A stretch of DNA of 64,000 bases from Roseburia sp. AF12-17LB (GTDB lineage: Bacteria > Bacillota > Clostridia > Lachnospirales > Lachnospiraceae). The stretch's first letter is position 1. Each line of letters starts with the position of its first letter. Both the position numbers and the translations under genes were made by a program. This document shows positions 25,015-34,625 of this stretch, piece by piece. Location: contig NZ_QUHR01000003.1 of the NCBI RefSeq assembly GCF_003479605.1, positions 248,001-312,000 on the forward strand. The letters are read 5' to 3'. Under the pieces are notes generated by a model. The model made no database searches. It saw only the letters and a list, made by a program, of their open reading frames with translations, and was not told where the DNA came from.

Positions 25015-26652
25015 CTATATTACTCCAAAATGCCTCAATGCATCCTTAATATACTCCACCTTCTCCTGCGGACACTGCTTCACTTCTGGCTTCTCCTTCT
25101 TAGACTTATTATAATTCTCACCCATGTCCAAACCACACATCCGCTTTACCTGTGTAATATAAGAAGTATGCACATTCACACCATACTTGTTTTTCACATA
25201 TTCCTTAATCTTCGGATATGTAGCTTTTTCTTGTGGGGTATAATTACTCTCTTCCTCAGGCTCCATTGTAACCTCAATCTTAGGTGTATCTTTTTTGAGG
25301 GATAATTTGACAACCGTCTCAACATGCACCGTATGGCCGAACTGGTCTACCGGCTGCACCTCCACAAGGTCATATCCATGGCTGCAAAGATATTTCAAAT
25401 CCCGTGCCAGGGTTGCGGAATCACAGCTTACATAGACGATACGCTGTGGTGCCATCTCACACATCATGGCAAGGAGGGATTCCTCGCAGCCTTTGCGTGG
25501 CGGGTCCACTACGATAACTTCTGCACGGGCTTCCTCGCCATGGGCGGCACAGTATGCCGGATAGACTTCCTCTGCTTTCCCAACGAAAAATTCTGCATTG
25601 GAAATGTGATTTCGAAGGGCATTCTCTTTGGCATCTGCGATTGCCTGCGGTACAATTTCCACACCGTAAACCTTCTTCGCTTTCTGTGCGAGAAATAAGG
25701 AAATGGTTCCGATACCGCAATATAAATCCCAGACCGTCTCTTCGCCGGTGAGATTGGCATATTCCAAAGCTTTGTTATAAAGCACCTCTGTCTGCGCCGG
25801 ATTTACCTGATAGAAAGACTGCGGAGAAATCTGAAAAGAAATCGTTCCGATATAATCTGTAATGTAACCCTTTCCATAGAGGGTATATGTTTCTTCTCCT
25901 AAAATCACGTTGCCCCGGGATTCATTGATATTTACAGTAATACTTGTCATTCCCGGTAAATCTTTTAATACTTCAATAAAACTTTCTGCATGCGGCAGTT
26001 TCTTTCCGTTGATGACAAAGCAGACCATCCACTCTCCGGTTTTCTCGCCGTAACGGATTAAGATGTGGCGGACGCAGCCTTTTCCGGTTTTCTCATCATA
26101 GGCACTGACGCCATAGGATTTCATTGTGTCTAAAATAAGGGACAGGATTCTTCCGTTGCCTTCTTTTCCCAAAAGGCAGTCCTGCACCGGAATAATGTTA
26201 TGGGTTCTGGACGCAAAAAAGCCTGCCACCAGATTGCCTTCTTTATCATAACCCACCGGAAACTGTGCTTTGTTCCGGTAGCGATAAGGCTCCTGCATGC
26301 CAAGTGTTGGTAAGACCTTTGGATTTTCAAATCCTCCGATATGCTTTAAGTTGTTGCGTACTTTATTTTCCTTAAACTTAAGCTGGCTCCCATAAGAAAG
26401 TGCCTGGATCTGGCAGCCACCACACCGCTTATGCTCCGGGCATGGCGGGGTTGTCCGCATGGTGGATTCCTTAAGAATTTCCATCAGGCGGGCATAGCCA
26501 TAAGTTTTTTTCATCTTCATGATTTTGGCACGAACCATGTCTCCCGGCAGAGCATCCTTGATAAAAAGTGTGATGCCTTCCGTTCTTCCGATACCTTCGC
26601 CGTTAGTTCCGATATCGTCAATGGTCAGTGTAACAATGTCATCTTTTTTCAT
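25015..26652 (-). CDS. rlmD: 23S rRNA (uracil-C5)-methyltransferase RlmD-type
   Basis: 545 residues. A TRAM domain opens the protein (VTLTIDDIGTNGEGIGRTEG), followed by iron-sulphur cysteines (CPEHKRCGGCQ, about 72-82), SAM motif VWDLYCGIGTISLFLA and catalytic segments VDPPRKGC and YVSCDSATLARDL. It makes m5U in 23S rRNA using SAM. A C-terminal extension of about 90 residues (YGVNVHTSYITQVKRMCG, LDMGENYNKSKKE) is an extra domain seen in related clostridial proteins. The start lies five bases after the yhaM stop: one operon. Confidence 0.9.
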   Translation of the reverse strand: MKKDDIVTLTIDDIGTNGEGIGRTEGITLFIKDALPGDMVRAKIMKMKKTYGYARLMEILKESTMRTTPPCPEHKRCGGCQIQALSYGSQLKFKENKVRNNLKHIGGFENPKVLPTLGMQEPYRYRNKAQFPVGYDKEGNLVAGFFASRTHNIIPVQDCLLGKEGNGRILSLILDTMKSYGVSAYDEKTGKGCVRHILIRYGEKTGEWMVCFVINGKKLPHAESFIEVLKDLPGMTSITVNINESRGNVILGEETYTLYGKGYITDYIGTISFQISPQSFYQVNPAQTEVLYNKALEYANLTGEETVWDLYCGIGTISLFLAQKAKKVYGVEIVPQAIADAKENALRNHISNAEFFVGKAEEVYPAYCAAHGEEARAEVIVVDPPRKGCEESLLAMMCEMAPQRIVYVSCDSATLARDLKYLCSHGYDLVEVQPVDQFGHTVHVETVVKLSLKKDTPKIEVTMEPEEESNYTPQEKATYPKIKEYVKNKYGVNVHTSYITQVKRMCGLDMGENYNKSKKEKPEVKQCPQEKVEYIKDALRHFGVI

Positions 26653-26657
26653 ATTTC

Positions 26658-27605
26658 TTATATACTCGATCTGCGGATGTTCGATTCAAACAGACGGTTG
26701 AATCCCTGCCACTGAGTATCTCCTTCCGGTACGTTTGCCAAAAGCTCACGCATGGTCTCCATTTTTGCATCAATATTATCTGCATAGCTTAATGCTACAG
26801 CTTCCGGTAATGCCGGCTTCTTCGGAGAACCATACTCTAACTCTCCATGATGTGCCAGAATACAGTGTTCCATCTCATGTGCCAGTTTCACCGGGAAACC
26901 ATCGATGGTCTTGATGCGCTCTGCAATTTCCATGGCTCCAATCATGATATGTCCTAAAAGCTGTCCCTCATCGGTGTAATCATTTTCCGGGAAAGTAGAA
27001 AGCTCTTCTAACTTTCCGATATCGTGAAACATGGCGGCACAAACCAGTAAATCTTTATTGAGAATCTTATAGTTGTCAGCAAAATAAGCAGAAAGCTTCG
27101 TTACGCTTAAAGTATGCTCTAAAAGTCCGCCCACAAAACCGTGATGTACGCTTTTTGCTGCAGAATGGAATTTAAAACGTTTTGCAAAATCTGCATCCTC
27201 GATAAAGAAACTGCCTGCCAGTTTCTTAAGATATGGATTCTCCATCTGCTTAATATATCCAAGTAACTGCTCATACATTTCATCTACATTATATTCACTG
27301 ACCGGAAGATATTCCTTTGGTTCATACTCTCCCTCGGTTGCTTTCCGGACCCTCTTTACATTTAACTGTAATGCACCCTGAAAACTTGTGATATCTCCCA
27401 CTACATTGATGTAATCAAAGCGGTCAAAATCATCAATTCCCACAGAGCCCGGCTCCCAGATTTTTGCATCCAGTGTGCCTGTTTTATCCTGTAAAATCAA
27501 TGCTTCATAAGGCTTACCTGCCTTCGTCAGCGCTGACTGCTTATTTTTACAAAGATAGATTTCATTTACTCTTTCGCCTTCGCGTAATGTTTCAATATAA
27601 TGCAT
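26658..27605 (-). CDS. yhaM: 3'-5' exoribonuclease YhaM family
   Basis: 315 residues. N-terminal OB fold (residues 10-95, ALILQDKTGTLDAKIWEP) then an HD phosphohydrolase domain with HTLSVTKL, the HD pair in AAMFHDIGKLEEL and HH in ILAHHGELEYGSP. YhaM degrades short single-stranded RNA and DNA from the 3' end in Firmicutes. It lies between the HtrA-like gene and rlmD in one minus-strand operon. Confidence 0.9.
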   Translation of the reverse strand: MHYIETLREGERVNEIYLCKNKQSALTKAGKPYEALILQDKTGTLDAKIWEPGSVGIDDFDRFDYINVVGDITSFQGALQLNVKRVRKATEGEYEPKEYLPVSEYNVDEMYEQLLGYIKQMENPYLKKLAGSFFIEDADFAKRFKFHSAAKSVHHGFVGGLLEHTLSVTKLSAYFADNYKILNKDLLVCAAMFHDIGKLEELSTFPENDYTDEGQLLGHIMIGAMEIAERIKTIDGFPVKLAHEMEHCILAHHGELEYGSPKKPALPEAVALSYADNIDAKMETMRELLANVPEGDTQWQGFNRLFESNIRRSSI

Positions 27606-27618
27606 AATTTTCCTCTTT

Positions 27619-28893
27619 CTATTTTAGTACACCAACGGTTGCAGAACATTCGATTTCTACATAGCCTGCTGCCCCCTGGCGTTTTATGGTAATCTTTACA
27701 ACATCTCCCGGAGTCTGCCCGGATAACACATTCTTATATGCCTGCGCTGTCTCTACATTTTCTCCGGCAATCTTTACGATGACATCACCGCTTTGCAAGC
27801 CTGCCGCCATCGCCGGGGAATCAATTCCCACTGATTTAATATATACGCCCTTTGGTATGTCATATTCCTTTTCAATGTCAGATGTTACAGAAGTCAGTTT
27901 CAGTCCAAGATACGGAATATCCTGTCCATTGGAAAGCTTCTCGATAATGTCTTTCAACTGGGAAACGGAAATTGCGGTCAGCGTATTCTCATCGCCGCTG
28001 CTGTAATCCTGCATAACAATTCCAACCACTTCACCAGAGAGATTGACCAGTACACCACTTCCCTGACTACTGCCCACAATATCTGTTGTCAGTACATTGT
28101 AGTTTGCATCAAAGGTGGAAATGCTGTTAGAAGTCGATGTAATATTTCCTGTCAATATGGAGAAATTCGTTCCCAGCGGACTGCCCAGTGCCAGCACAAC
28201 GCTGCCCTGTGTGGTCTGAAGTGAATTTCCAAGTACTGCCACTTTAATTCTGCCCAGAGTGCTTTCTTCGATGTCGGAACGTTTTACATTTAAAATCGCA
28301 ATTCCGGTATTTCCGTCATAGTTTTTAAGCTCCGCTTCTACGGTGCTGTTATCAAGGAAGGTCACATGAATGGATTTTGCTCCGCTTATGACCTTGCGCT
28401 CTGTCATAATCAGAAGCTCCTGACCGGTATCCGCAATAATGACCCCACTTGCCTGTCCCTGTCTCTCATAAGGCGTGTTAAACCAGTCCACATTACTGGT
28501 CACACCTGTCACCGTAACAATGGACTTATTTGCTTCGCTTCCAATCGCATAAAGCTTACTCTGTAATTTCTGATATTCCTCCGGTGTAAGCTCTTTTAAG
28601 CCTTCTTCTGCATCCGGCTCGTCTACACCTGTCTCCGTGGAATTTGTCTCTTCTTCCGTATCCGGCTGTACCTCTTCATCTTTCGGGATGCTCACCCTGG
28701 TATCCTCCGGCTTATTCAGCCACTCTTCCATCACCGGGCGCATCCATGTAAATACAAAACAGGATACAAGTCCAAAGACAACCGCAAGCACAACCGTAAA
28801 TGCCGTTTTTAAAATAATACGTCTCTTATTTAACGGCTTGTTCTTGATTTTCTCTTTGATAAATGCAAATTCCTCTTTTTCATTTTCTGACAT
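27619..28893 (-). CDS. Membrane-anchored HtrA-like protein with PDZ domain and no catalytic triad
   Basis: 424 residues: membrane segment 29-50, acidic linker 60-105, trypsin-like domain about 115-320 and PDZ domain about 325-415 (YIKSVGIDSPAMAAGLQSGD). Alignment by eye to DegP/HtrA shows the fold preserved while all three catalytic residues are changed: the NNHVV His aligns with Lys167 (MTERKVIS), the DIAL Asp with Gly197 (NTGIAIL) and the GNSGG Ser with Gly278 (SSQGSGVLVN). I therefore call it a pseudoprotease, possibly a scaffold or envelope-stress sensor. It is the first gene after the promoter at 28933-28961. Confidence 0.85.
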   Translation of the reverse strand: MSENEKEEFAFIKEKIKNKPLNKRRIILKTAFTVVLAVVFGLVSCFVFTWMRPVMEEWLNKPEDTRVSIPKDEEVQPDTEEETNSTETGVDEPDAEEGLKELTPEEYQKLQSKLYAIGSEANKSIVTVTGVTSNVDWFNTPYERQGQASGVIIADTGQELLIMTERKVISGAKSIHVTFLDNSTVEAELKNYDGNTGIAILNVKRSDIEESTLGRIKVAVLGNSLQTTQGSVVLALGSPLGTNFSILTGNITSTSNSISTFDANYNVLTTDIVGSSQGSGVLVNLSGEVVGIVMQDYSSGDENTLTAISVSQLKDIIEKLSNGQDIPYLGLKLTSVTSDIEKEYDIPKGVYIKSVGIDSPAMAAGLQSGDVIVKIAGENVETAQAYKNVLSGQTPGDVVKITIKRQGAAGYVEIECSATVGVLK

Positions 28894-28932
28894 AGGGAAT
28901 CCTCTTTTCTACTGTAAATACAACCAATTTTA

Positions 28933-28961
28933 ATTATACTTTCTATCTGCCTATGTTGCAA
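28933..28961 (-). promoter_or_regulatory. Sigma-A promoter of the htrA-like/yhaM/rlmD operon
   Basis: TTGCAA (28956-28961) and TATAAT (28933-28938) on the minus strand with 17-base spacing, 40 bases upstream of the first start codon. Confidence 0.8.
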
Positions 28962-29039
28962 CATTTTTTAAAAAAGATGCCGGAATGTAAAAAACGTGCC
29001 AATTTCGTCATTTATCCGGAAACTTATTTTCAACCGCCC

Positions 29040-29068
29040 TTTTCACCACAATCGGTTTGGGGTATAAT
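29040..29068 (+). promoter_or_regulatory. Promoter of mutS2
   Basis: Perfect TATAAT at 29063-29068, 40 bases before the ATG. The -35 is weak (ttttca at about 29040), so only the -10 is firm. Confidence 0.55.
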
Positions 29069-29107
29069 AGAAGCAGTGATTTTTAGTACATTTTACGGAG
29101 AATATTT

Positions 29108-31486
29108 ATGAATCAAAAGGTTTTAAGAACATTAGAATATAATAAAATTGTAGAGCGGCTCGCAGAGTATGCTTTCGGTGCGGATACCAAGGAACGCTGT
29201 CTTTCCCTGCTTCCTTCCACCAGCCTCTCAGAGATTACCAATGCACAGCAGCAGACTAAGGATGCCATGAACCGCAGCCTGAAAAAGGGACGGCTTGACT
29301 GCTCCGGTATCAAACCGCTTTCTTCCGCCATCCGGCGTGTGGAAATCGGCGGAACCATGAATATCGAAGAGCTTCTCGGCCTCTGTAAATTATTAGAGAC
29401 TGCCCGCCGGGTCAAAGCCTATGGCAGAAAGGAACGGGAAGATATTCCATCTGATTCCCTGAATGAACTCTTTGATGGTTTGGAGCCTCTTAGTCCGCTT
29501 TGTGATGAAATCTGCCGCTGCATCATTTCTGCGGATGAAATCAGTGATGATGCCAGCAGTAATTTAAAATCCATCCGCCGTTCCATCCGCTCAACCGGTG
29601 ACCGCGTCCATGCGCAGTTAAACCAGATGTTAAATAACCAGAATGTCAGAAGCTGCCTGCAGGATTTTGTCATTACCATGCGTAACGGCCGCTACTGTCT
29701 TCCGGTAAAAGCTGAAGCCAAATCCCAGATTACCGGTATGGTGCATGACCAGTCCTCCAGCGGTTCTACTCTTTTCATTGAGCCAATGGCTGTGGTAAAT
29801 CTGAACAACGAATTAAAAGAATTATCCATCAAAGAGCAGGACGAAATTGCCGTTATTCTTGCCACTTTATCGGCAAAAGCAGGGGAATATATTCCTGCCA
29901 TTGAAACCGATTATCAGATTTTAACAGAGCTTGATTTTATATTTGCAAAAGCCGCTTATGCCTTGGAATACAATGGAATTACACCGCATTTTAATACGGA
30001 ACGGAAAATTCGTATTTTAAAGGGCAGACACCCTCTGCTGGACGCAAAAAAAGTAGTTCCTATCGACATTTCCTTAGGCAGCGATTTTGACCAGCTTGTC
30101 ATTACCGGACCGAATACCGGTGGTAAAACCGTTTCCTTAAAAACTGTGGGACTTCTCACTCTGATGGGACAGGCGGGACTTCCGATTCCTTCCGGAGACC
30201 GCAGTGAGCTTGCTGTTTTTGACGATATTTTTGCAGATATTGGAGATGAACAGAGTATTGAGCAGAACTTAAGCACATTTTCTTCCCATATGACCAACAT
30301 TATCCACATTTTAAAAGAAGCCAATGAACATTCCCTGGTTCTCTTTGATGAGTTATGTGCCGGAACTGACCCTACGGAGGGCGCTGCCCTGGCGGTTTCT
30401 ATCTTATCTTATTTTCACAGTCGAGGCATCCGTACCATGGCGACCACCCACTACAGTGAGATTAAGATTTATGCCTTAACTACCAGTGGCATTGAAAATG
30501 CCTGCTGCGAATTTGATGTAGAGACCTTAAGTCCGACTTACCGTCTTCTCATCGGTATTCCGGGAAAAAGTAATGCCTTTGCAATTTCCAAAAAACTCGG
30601 TCTTTCCGATACTTTAATTGAGGATGCCAGAACCCGTATCAGCAGTAATGAACAGAATTTTGAAGATTTACTTTCTGACCTGGAAGCAAGCCGCATCACC
30701 ATAGAGAAAGAACAGGCAGAAATCAACCGTTACAAATCAGAAATTGCTACATTAAAACAGCAGTTAAAGAACAAGCAGGAAAAATTAGATGAAAGCCGGG
30801 ATGCCATTCTTCGTAAAGCAAAAGAAGAAGCAAACCAGATTCTGCAGGAAGCCAAAGATACTGCAGATGAGGCAATCCGTAATTTCAATAAATATGGAAC
30901 CACCAGACCTTCCATTCAGGAAATGGAAAAACAGCGTACCAATATCCGCGAGAAAATGGCTGCCAATGAGAAAAAGAGTTCAAAGAAAAAAGACACTGCC
31001 ATCTACAATCCAAAGGTTCCAAAGAAGCTTCGTATCGGTGACAGTGTAAAAGTTTTAAGCATGAATTTAACCGGAACGGTACACTCCCTGCCGAATGCAA
31101 AGGGTGACCTCTTTGTACAGATGGGAATTCTCCGCTCGCAGGTAAACATCAAGGATTTAGTACTGATTGAAGATGCTGCTCCGGGCAGCAAGAAATATGC
31201 CAAGACCGGTGCCGGAAAACTTAAGATGAGTAAATCTGCCTCTGTTTCCACGGAAATCAATCTGATTGGAAAAACAGTGGATGAAGCTATTGCTCTTTTG
31301 GACAAATACTTGGATGATGCCTATCTTGCCCATCTTCCTTCCGTGCGCATTGTCCACGGAAAAGGAACCGGTGCCCTGCGCAGTGCCGTACAGAGTCATC
31401 TGAAGCGGCAGTCCTATATCAAATCCTTCCACTTAGGAGAATTTGGTGAAGGTGATGCCGGTGTTACCATTGCAGAATTTAAATAA
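29108..31486 (+). CDS. mutS2: MutS2 family ATPase/Smr endonuclease
   Basis: 792 residues. MutS core with Walker A TGPNTGGKTVSLKT (about 335-348), Walker B LVLFDELCAGTDP and ATTHYSEIK. A coiled coil follows (about 520-640), then a C-terminal Smr domain with VRIVHGKGTGALR. Family roles are suppression of recombination and, in Firmicutes, splitting of collided ribosomes (RqcU). It lacks the MutS mismatch-binding N-terminal domain, as expected. The two-component genes start 41 bases downstream. Confidence 0.95.
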   Translation: MNQKVLRTLEYNKIVERLAEYAFGADTKERCLSLLPSTSLSEITNAQQQTKDAMNRSLKKGRLDCSGIKPLSSAIRRVEIGGTMNIEELLGLCKLLETARRVKAYGRKEREDIPSDSLNELFDGLEPLSPLCDEICRCIISADEISDDASSNLKSIRRSIRSTGDRVHAQLNQMLNNQNVRSCLQDFVITMRNGRYCLPVKAEAKSQITGMVHDQSSSGSTLFIEPMAVVNLNNELKELSIKEQDEIAVILATLSAKAGEYIPAIETDYQILTELDFIFAKAAYALEYNGITPHFNTERKIRILKGRHPLLDAKKVVPIDISLGSDFDQLVITGPNTGGKTVSLKTVGLLTLMGQAGLPIPSGDRSELAVFDDIFADIGDEQSIEQNLSTFSSHMTNIIHILKEANEHSLVLFDELCAGTDPTEGAALAVSILSYFHSRGIRTMATTHYSEIKIYALTTSGIENACCEFDVETLSPTYRLLIGIPGKSNAFAISKKLGLSDTLIEDARTRISSNEQNFEDLLSDLEASRITIEKEQAEINRYKSEIATLKQQLKNKQEKLDESRDAILRKAKEEANQILQEAKDTADEAIRNFNKYGTTRPSIQEMEKQRTNIREKMAANEKKSSKKKDTAIYNPKVPKKLRIGDSVKVLSMNLTGTVHSLPNAKGDLFVQMGILRSQVNIKDLVLIEDAAPGSKKYAKTGAGKLKMSKSASVSTEINLIGKTVDEAIALLDKYLDDAYLAHLPSVRIVHGKGTGALRSAVQSHLKRQSYIKSFHLGEFGEGDAGVTIAEFK

Positions 31487-31527
31487 ATCAAGTATATGAA
31501 CTACGTAAAACAGAAAGGAAGTTTCCT

Positions 31528-32229
31528 ATGGCTGCAAAACAGAAAATTTTAATTGTAGATGATGATGTTAATATCGCAGAACTGATTTCCCTGTATCTCA
31601 CGAAGGAATGCTTTGATACAAAGATGGTTCATGATGGGGAATCTGCTTTGAAAGAATTTGAAACCTATGCACCAAATCTGATTCTTCTTGATTTGATGCT
31701 TCCGGGCATTGATGGTTATCAGGTATGCCGTGAAATCCGGGCAAAAGCAAATGTTCCGATTATCATGTTATCTGCCAAAGGTGAAATCTTTGACAAGGTT
31801 CTCGGACTGGAGCTGGGTGCAGACGACTATATCATGAAGCCCTTCGATTCCAAAGAACTGGTTGCCAGAGTCAAGGCAGTGCTCCGCCGTTACCAGCCGG
31901 TGAAGCAGGAGCCTGTACAGCCGGATTTAAAATGTGTTACTTATCCGGATCTGGTGGTCAATCTTTCCAACTATTCCGTAGAATATTACGGCAAAACAAT
32001 TGATATGCCGCCAAAGGAGTTAGAGCTTCTTTATTTTCTTGCATCCTCACCGAATCAGGTATTTACCAGAGAACAGCTTTTAGACCATATCTGGGGCTAT
32101 GAATACGTAGGCGATACCAGAACCGTTGACGTTCATGTAAAAAGACTTCGTGAGAAAATTAACGATCATACCGCCTGGAGCATTTCTACGGTCTGGGGCA
32201 TCGGATACAAATTCGAGGTTAAAGAATGA
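31528..32229 (+). CDS. OmpR/PhoB-type response regulator
   Basis: 233 residues. Receiver domain with DDD near the N-terminus, phospho-acceptor Asp in ILLDLMLPGIDGY (about 54) and Lys in YIMKPFDSKEL. The C-terminal winged helix has PPKELELLYFLASSPNQVF and DTRTVDVHVKRLREKI. The stop overlaps the histidine kinase start by four bases (ATGA), and an AAAGGAAG site precedes the start. Signal and targets unknown. Confidence 0.95.
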   Translation: MAAKQKILIVDDDVNIAELISLYLTKECFDTKMVHDGESALKEFETYAPNLILLDLMLPGIDGYQVCREIRAKANVPIIMLSAKGEIFDKVLGLELGADDYIMKPFDSKELVARVKAVLRRYQPVKQEPVQPDLKCVTYPDLVVNLSNYSVEYYGKTIDMPPKELELLYFLASSPNQVFTREQLLDHIWGYEYVGDTRTVDVHVKRLREKINDHTAWSISTVWGIGYKFEVKE

Positions 32230-33647
32230 AGAAACGACTTTATCTGAAGCTGCTGATTGGATATGTGATTTTTGGCATTCTCGGCTTTATTCTCGTATCC
32301 ACCTTCAGCTCCCACTATACTTATGAATATATTGAAGATACCGAAGTTGACCGGCTTTACAAGGAAGCCAATATGATTGCATCTACCTATGCTTCAAACT
32401 ATTTCAATGAAGATATTACGGTAGATGACTTGCATGACAGTCTTGCCACCCTTAGCACTTATCTTTCTTCAGAAATATGGGTCATGAATACAGATGGTGA
32501 TATTCTGATTAACTCCAATGCATCTGTGGACATGGACCACCTGATACACATTGACGGATTTAATGTGGCAGATTTTGGCAGCAAATATTACACCACCGGT
32601 TCTTTTTATAATTATTATGACGATACGCATCTTACGGTATTTTCGCCGATTACAATTAATTACAAGGTGCGGGGATATGTGCTGATTCACCAGCCGCTTT
32701 CCGTAATCACGCACCATCATGCACATTTACTGAATATTATGTACCTGACTCTGCTTCTGATTTTTATCTGTGCAACCCTGTTACTGATTATCATTGGCTT
32801 CGAGATCTACATCCCAATCCGCAAAATGATTAAGGGTGCTGATGCTTTTGCCGAGGGCAATTTCAGTTATAAAATTCCGGTACATAAAAATGATGAAATC
32901 GGCTATCTTGCCGCTTCTCTAAATTATATGGCAAACGAGCTGAATACCCTGGAGGATGACCAGCGTAAATTTATTTCCAATGTCTCCCATGATTTCCGTT
33001 CTCCGCTTACTTCCATCAAAGGTTATGTGGAAGCCATGTTAGACGGAACGATCCCACCGGAGATGCAGGAAAAATATTTAAATATCATTGTTTTCGAGAC
33101 AGACCGTTTGTCCAAGCTCACCCAGAGCCTCTTAGAGTTAAATAAATACGGCAGCCACGGCACAATGTTAGACGTCAGCGAATTTGACATTAACCAGTTA
33201 ATTAAAATGACCTGTCTTACCTTTGAGGGAACCTGCAAAGCCAAACGGATTTCCTTCCACCTGATTCTTGCCGGTAAAACACTTTATGTAAAAGCGGATA
33301 TGAGCAAGATTCAGCAGGTGGTTTATAATCTGATTGACAATGCCATCAAGTTCAGCCACCATGATTCTGAAATCACCATTGAGACCACCAAGAAAAGCGA
33401 AAAAGTATTTGTTTCTGTCAAGGATACCGGCATCGGAATTCCAAAAGACAGCCAGAACAAAATTTTTGAGCGTTTCTACAAAACCGACCTGTCCCGTGGA
33501 AAGGACAAGAAGGGTTCCGGTCTTGGACTCTCTATCGTAAAAGAAATTATTCAGGCACATGATGAAAATATCAACGTCATCAGTACCGAAGGAGTCGGCA
33601 CCGAATTTATCTTCACCCTGCCGGCAGCCCAGCGGGAAGAGTTATAA
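32226..33647 (+). CDS. Membrane sensor histidine kinase
   Basis: 473 residues. Two membrane segments (about 8-27 and 166-190) flank an extracellular sensor region of about 140 residues. HAMP domain (EIYIPIRKMIKGADAFAEG), DHp box with phospho-His in FISNVSHDFRSPLTS, and a complete ATPase domain (NLIDNAIKFSH, DTGIGIPKD, GSGLGLSIV). Partner of the response regulator it overlaps. The sensed stimulus is not evident; the external region has several His residues. Confidence 0.95.
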   Translation: MKKRLYLKLLIGYVIFGILGFILVSTFSSHYTYEYIEDTEVDRLYKEANMIASTYASNYFNEDITVDDLHDSLATLSTYLSSEIWVMNTDGDILINSNASVDMDHLIHIDGFNVADFGSKYYTTGSFYNYYDDTHLTVFSPITINYKVRGYVLIHQPLSVITHHHAHLLNIMYLTLLLIFICATLLLIIIGFEIYIPIRKMIKGADAFAEGNFSYKIPVHKNDEIGYLAASLNYMANELNTLEDDQRKFISNVSHDFRSPLTSIKGYVEAMLDGTIPPEMQEKYLNIIVFETDRLSKLTQSLLELNKYGSHGTMLDVSEFDINQLIKMTCLTFEGTCKAKRISFHLILAGKTLYVKADMSKIQQVVYNLIDNAIKFSHHDSEITIETTKKSEKVFVSVKDTGIGIPKDSQNKIFERFYKTDLSRGKDKKGSGLGLSIVKEIIQAHDENINVISTEGVGTEFIFTLPAAQREEL

Positions 33648-33757
33648 CGCCAGTTTATAACCTACAGAGCCCGCCACCGGCAGCTTCTTACAAATAATAA
33701 TCGCTTGGCAACTACGAAAAACACCCTTTGTGAGTTTCACGCTACTCATGCAAATTG

Positions 33758-33804
33758 AAAACAGCAGCTCATGAACTTTATCCTGTTCATAGGCTGCTGT
33801 TTTT
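33758..33804 (+). terminator. Long hairpin terminator, possibly bidirectional
   Basis: aaacagcagc (33758-33768 region) pairs with gctgctgttt (33793-33802), with an inner atgaac/gttcat stem and a T-run after it. It lies between the kinase and the convergent AIM24 gene and may serve both. Confidence 0.8.
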
Positions 33805-33861
33805 CTCTGCATACTTCTATGATTTACTTTCCAGTTGGTGCTTCATTTTTCCCTCGGAGAT

Positions 33862-34539
33862 TTATTTTCCGCTCGGAAGATATGGGCGCAGACATCCTGC
33901 CATCTGTGAGATTGGCATGGACTGTAAGAATACACGGCCCGGTCCGGTTACTACGGTATTGAATACTCCCTCTCCACCAAACATGATATTCTTAAGGCCA
34001 GGTACGGTCTGTATGTCGATAGAACAGGAAGAATCCATTGCTGCAAGATATCCTGTGTCTACGATAATTGACTGGCCAGGCTGAAGCATATACTCTTTGA
34101 TATAGCCATCAAATTCAACAAATGCCATTCCCTGTCCTGAAAGTCTCTGCATAATAAATCCTTCTCCGCCAAAGAAACCTGCTCCTGCTCTCTTCTGAAA
34201 AAATACGGACAATTCTACTCCTGAAGTAGATGCCAAAAACGCTGTCTTCTGACATACAATATCTGCCCCTGGCTGAATCTCAAATGCCCGGATACATCCT
34301 GGGAAACTGGATGCAAATGCAATGGTTCCCTGACCATTCATTGCAGTGTATGTATTTACAAACATACTCTCTCCACTAACCATTCTTCCAAACATTTTTC
34401 CAATTCCGCCGCCAACAGTATTCATCTGCATATTCGGAGACATCCAGGACATTGCTCCCTTTTCGGTAATCATCATTTCGCCTGACTCTAATTCACAGAC
34501 TACAACCGGCATCGGTTCGCCTTCAATATTAAATCTCAT
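33862..34539 (-). CDS. AIM24/TIGR00266 family protein
   Basis: 225 residues, a glycine-rich double-stranded beta-helix protein of the AIM24 family: MRFNIEGEPMPVVVCELE, MSPNMQMNTVGGGIGKMF, GSGVEL-like ASTSGVELSVFFQ and GGEGVFNTVVTGPGRVFLQ. Members are widespread in Firmicutes and their biochemical role is unsettled. Single-gene unit with GGAGGG before the ATG. Confidence 0.9.
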   Translation of the reverse strand: MRFNIEGEPMPVVVCELESGEMMITEKGAMSWMSPNMQMNTVGGGIGKMFGRMVSGESMFVNTYTAMNGQGTIAFASSFPGCIRAFEIQPGADIVCQKTAFLASTSGVELSVFFQKRAGAGFFGGEGFIMQRLSGQGMAFVEFDGYIKEYMLQPGQSIIVDTGYLAAMDSSCSIDIQTVPGLKNIMFGGEGVFNTVVTGPGRVFLQSMPISQMAGCLRPYLPSGK

Positions 34540-34625
34540 TTCTAAACCCTCCTGCTGATTTGCATAACATTTTCATGAACCTTCTTCATTATAACAATAT
34601 CGGAGTGGTCTGCCAATATATTCTA

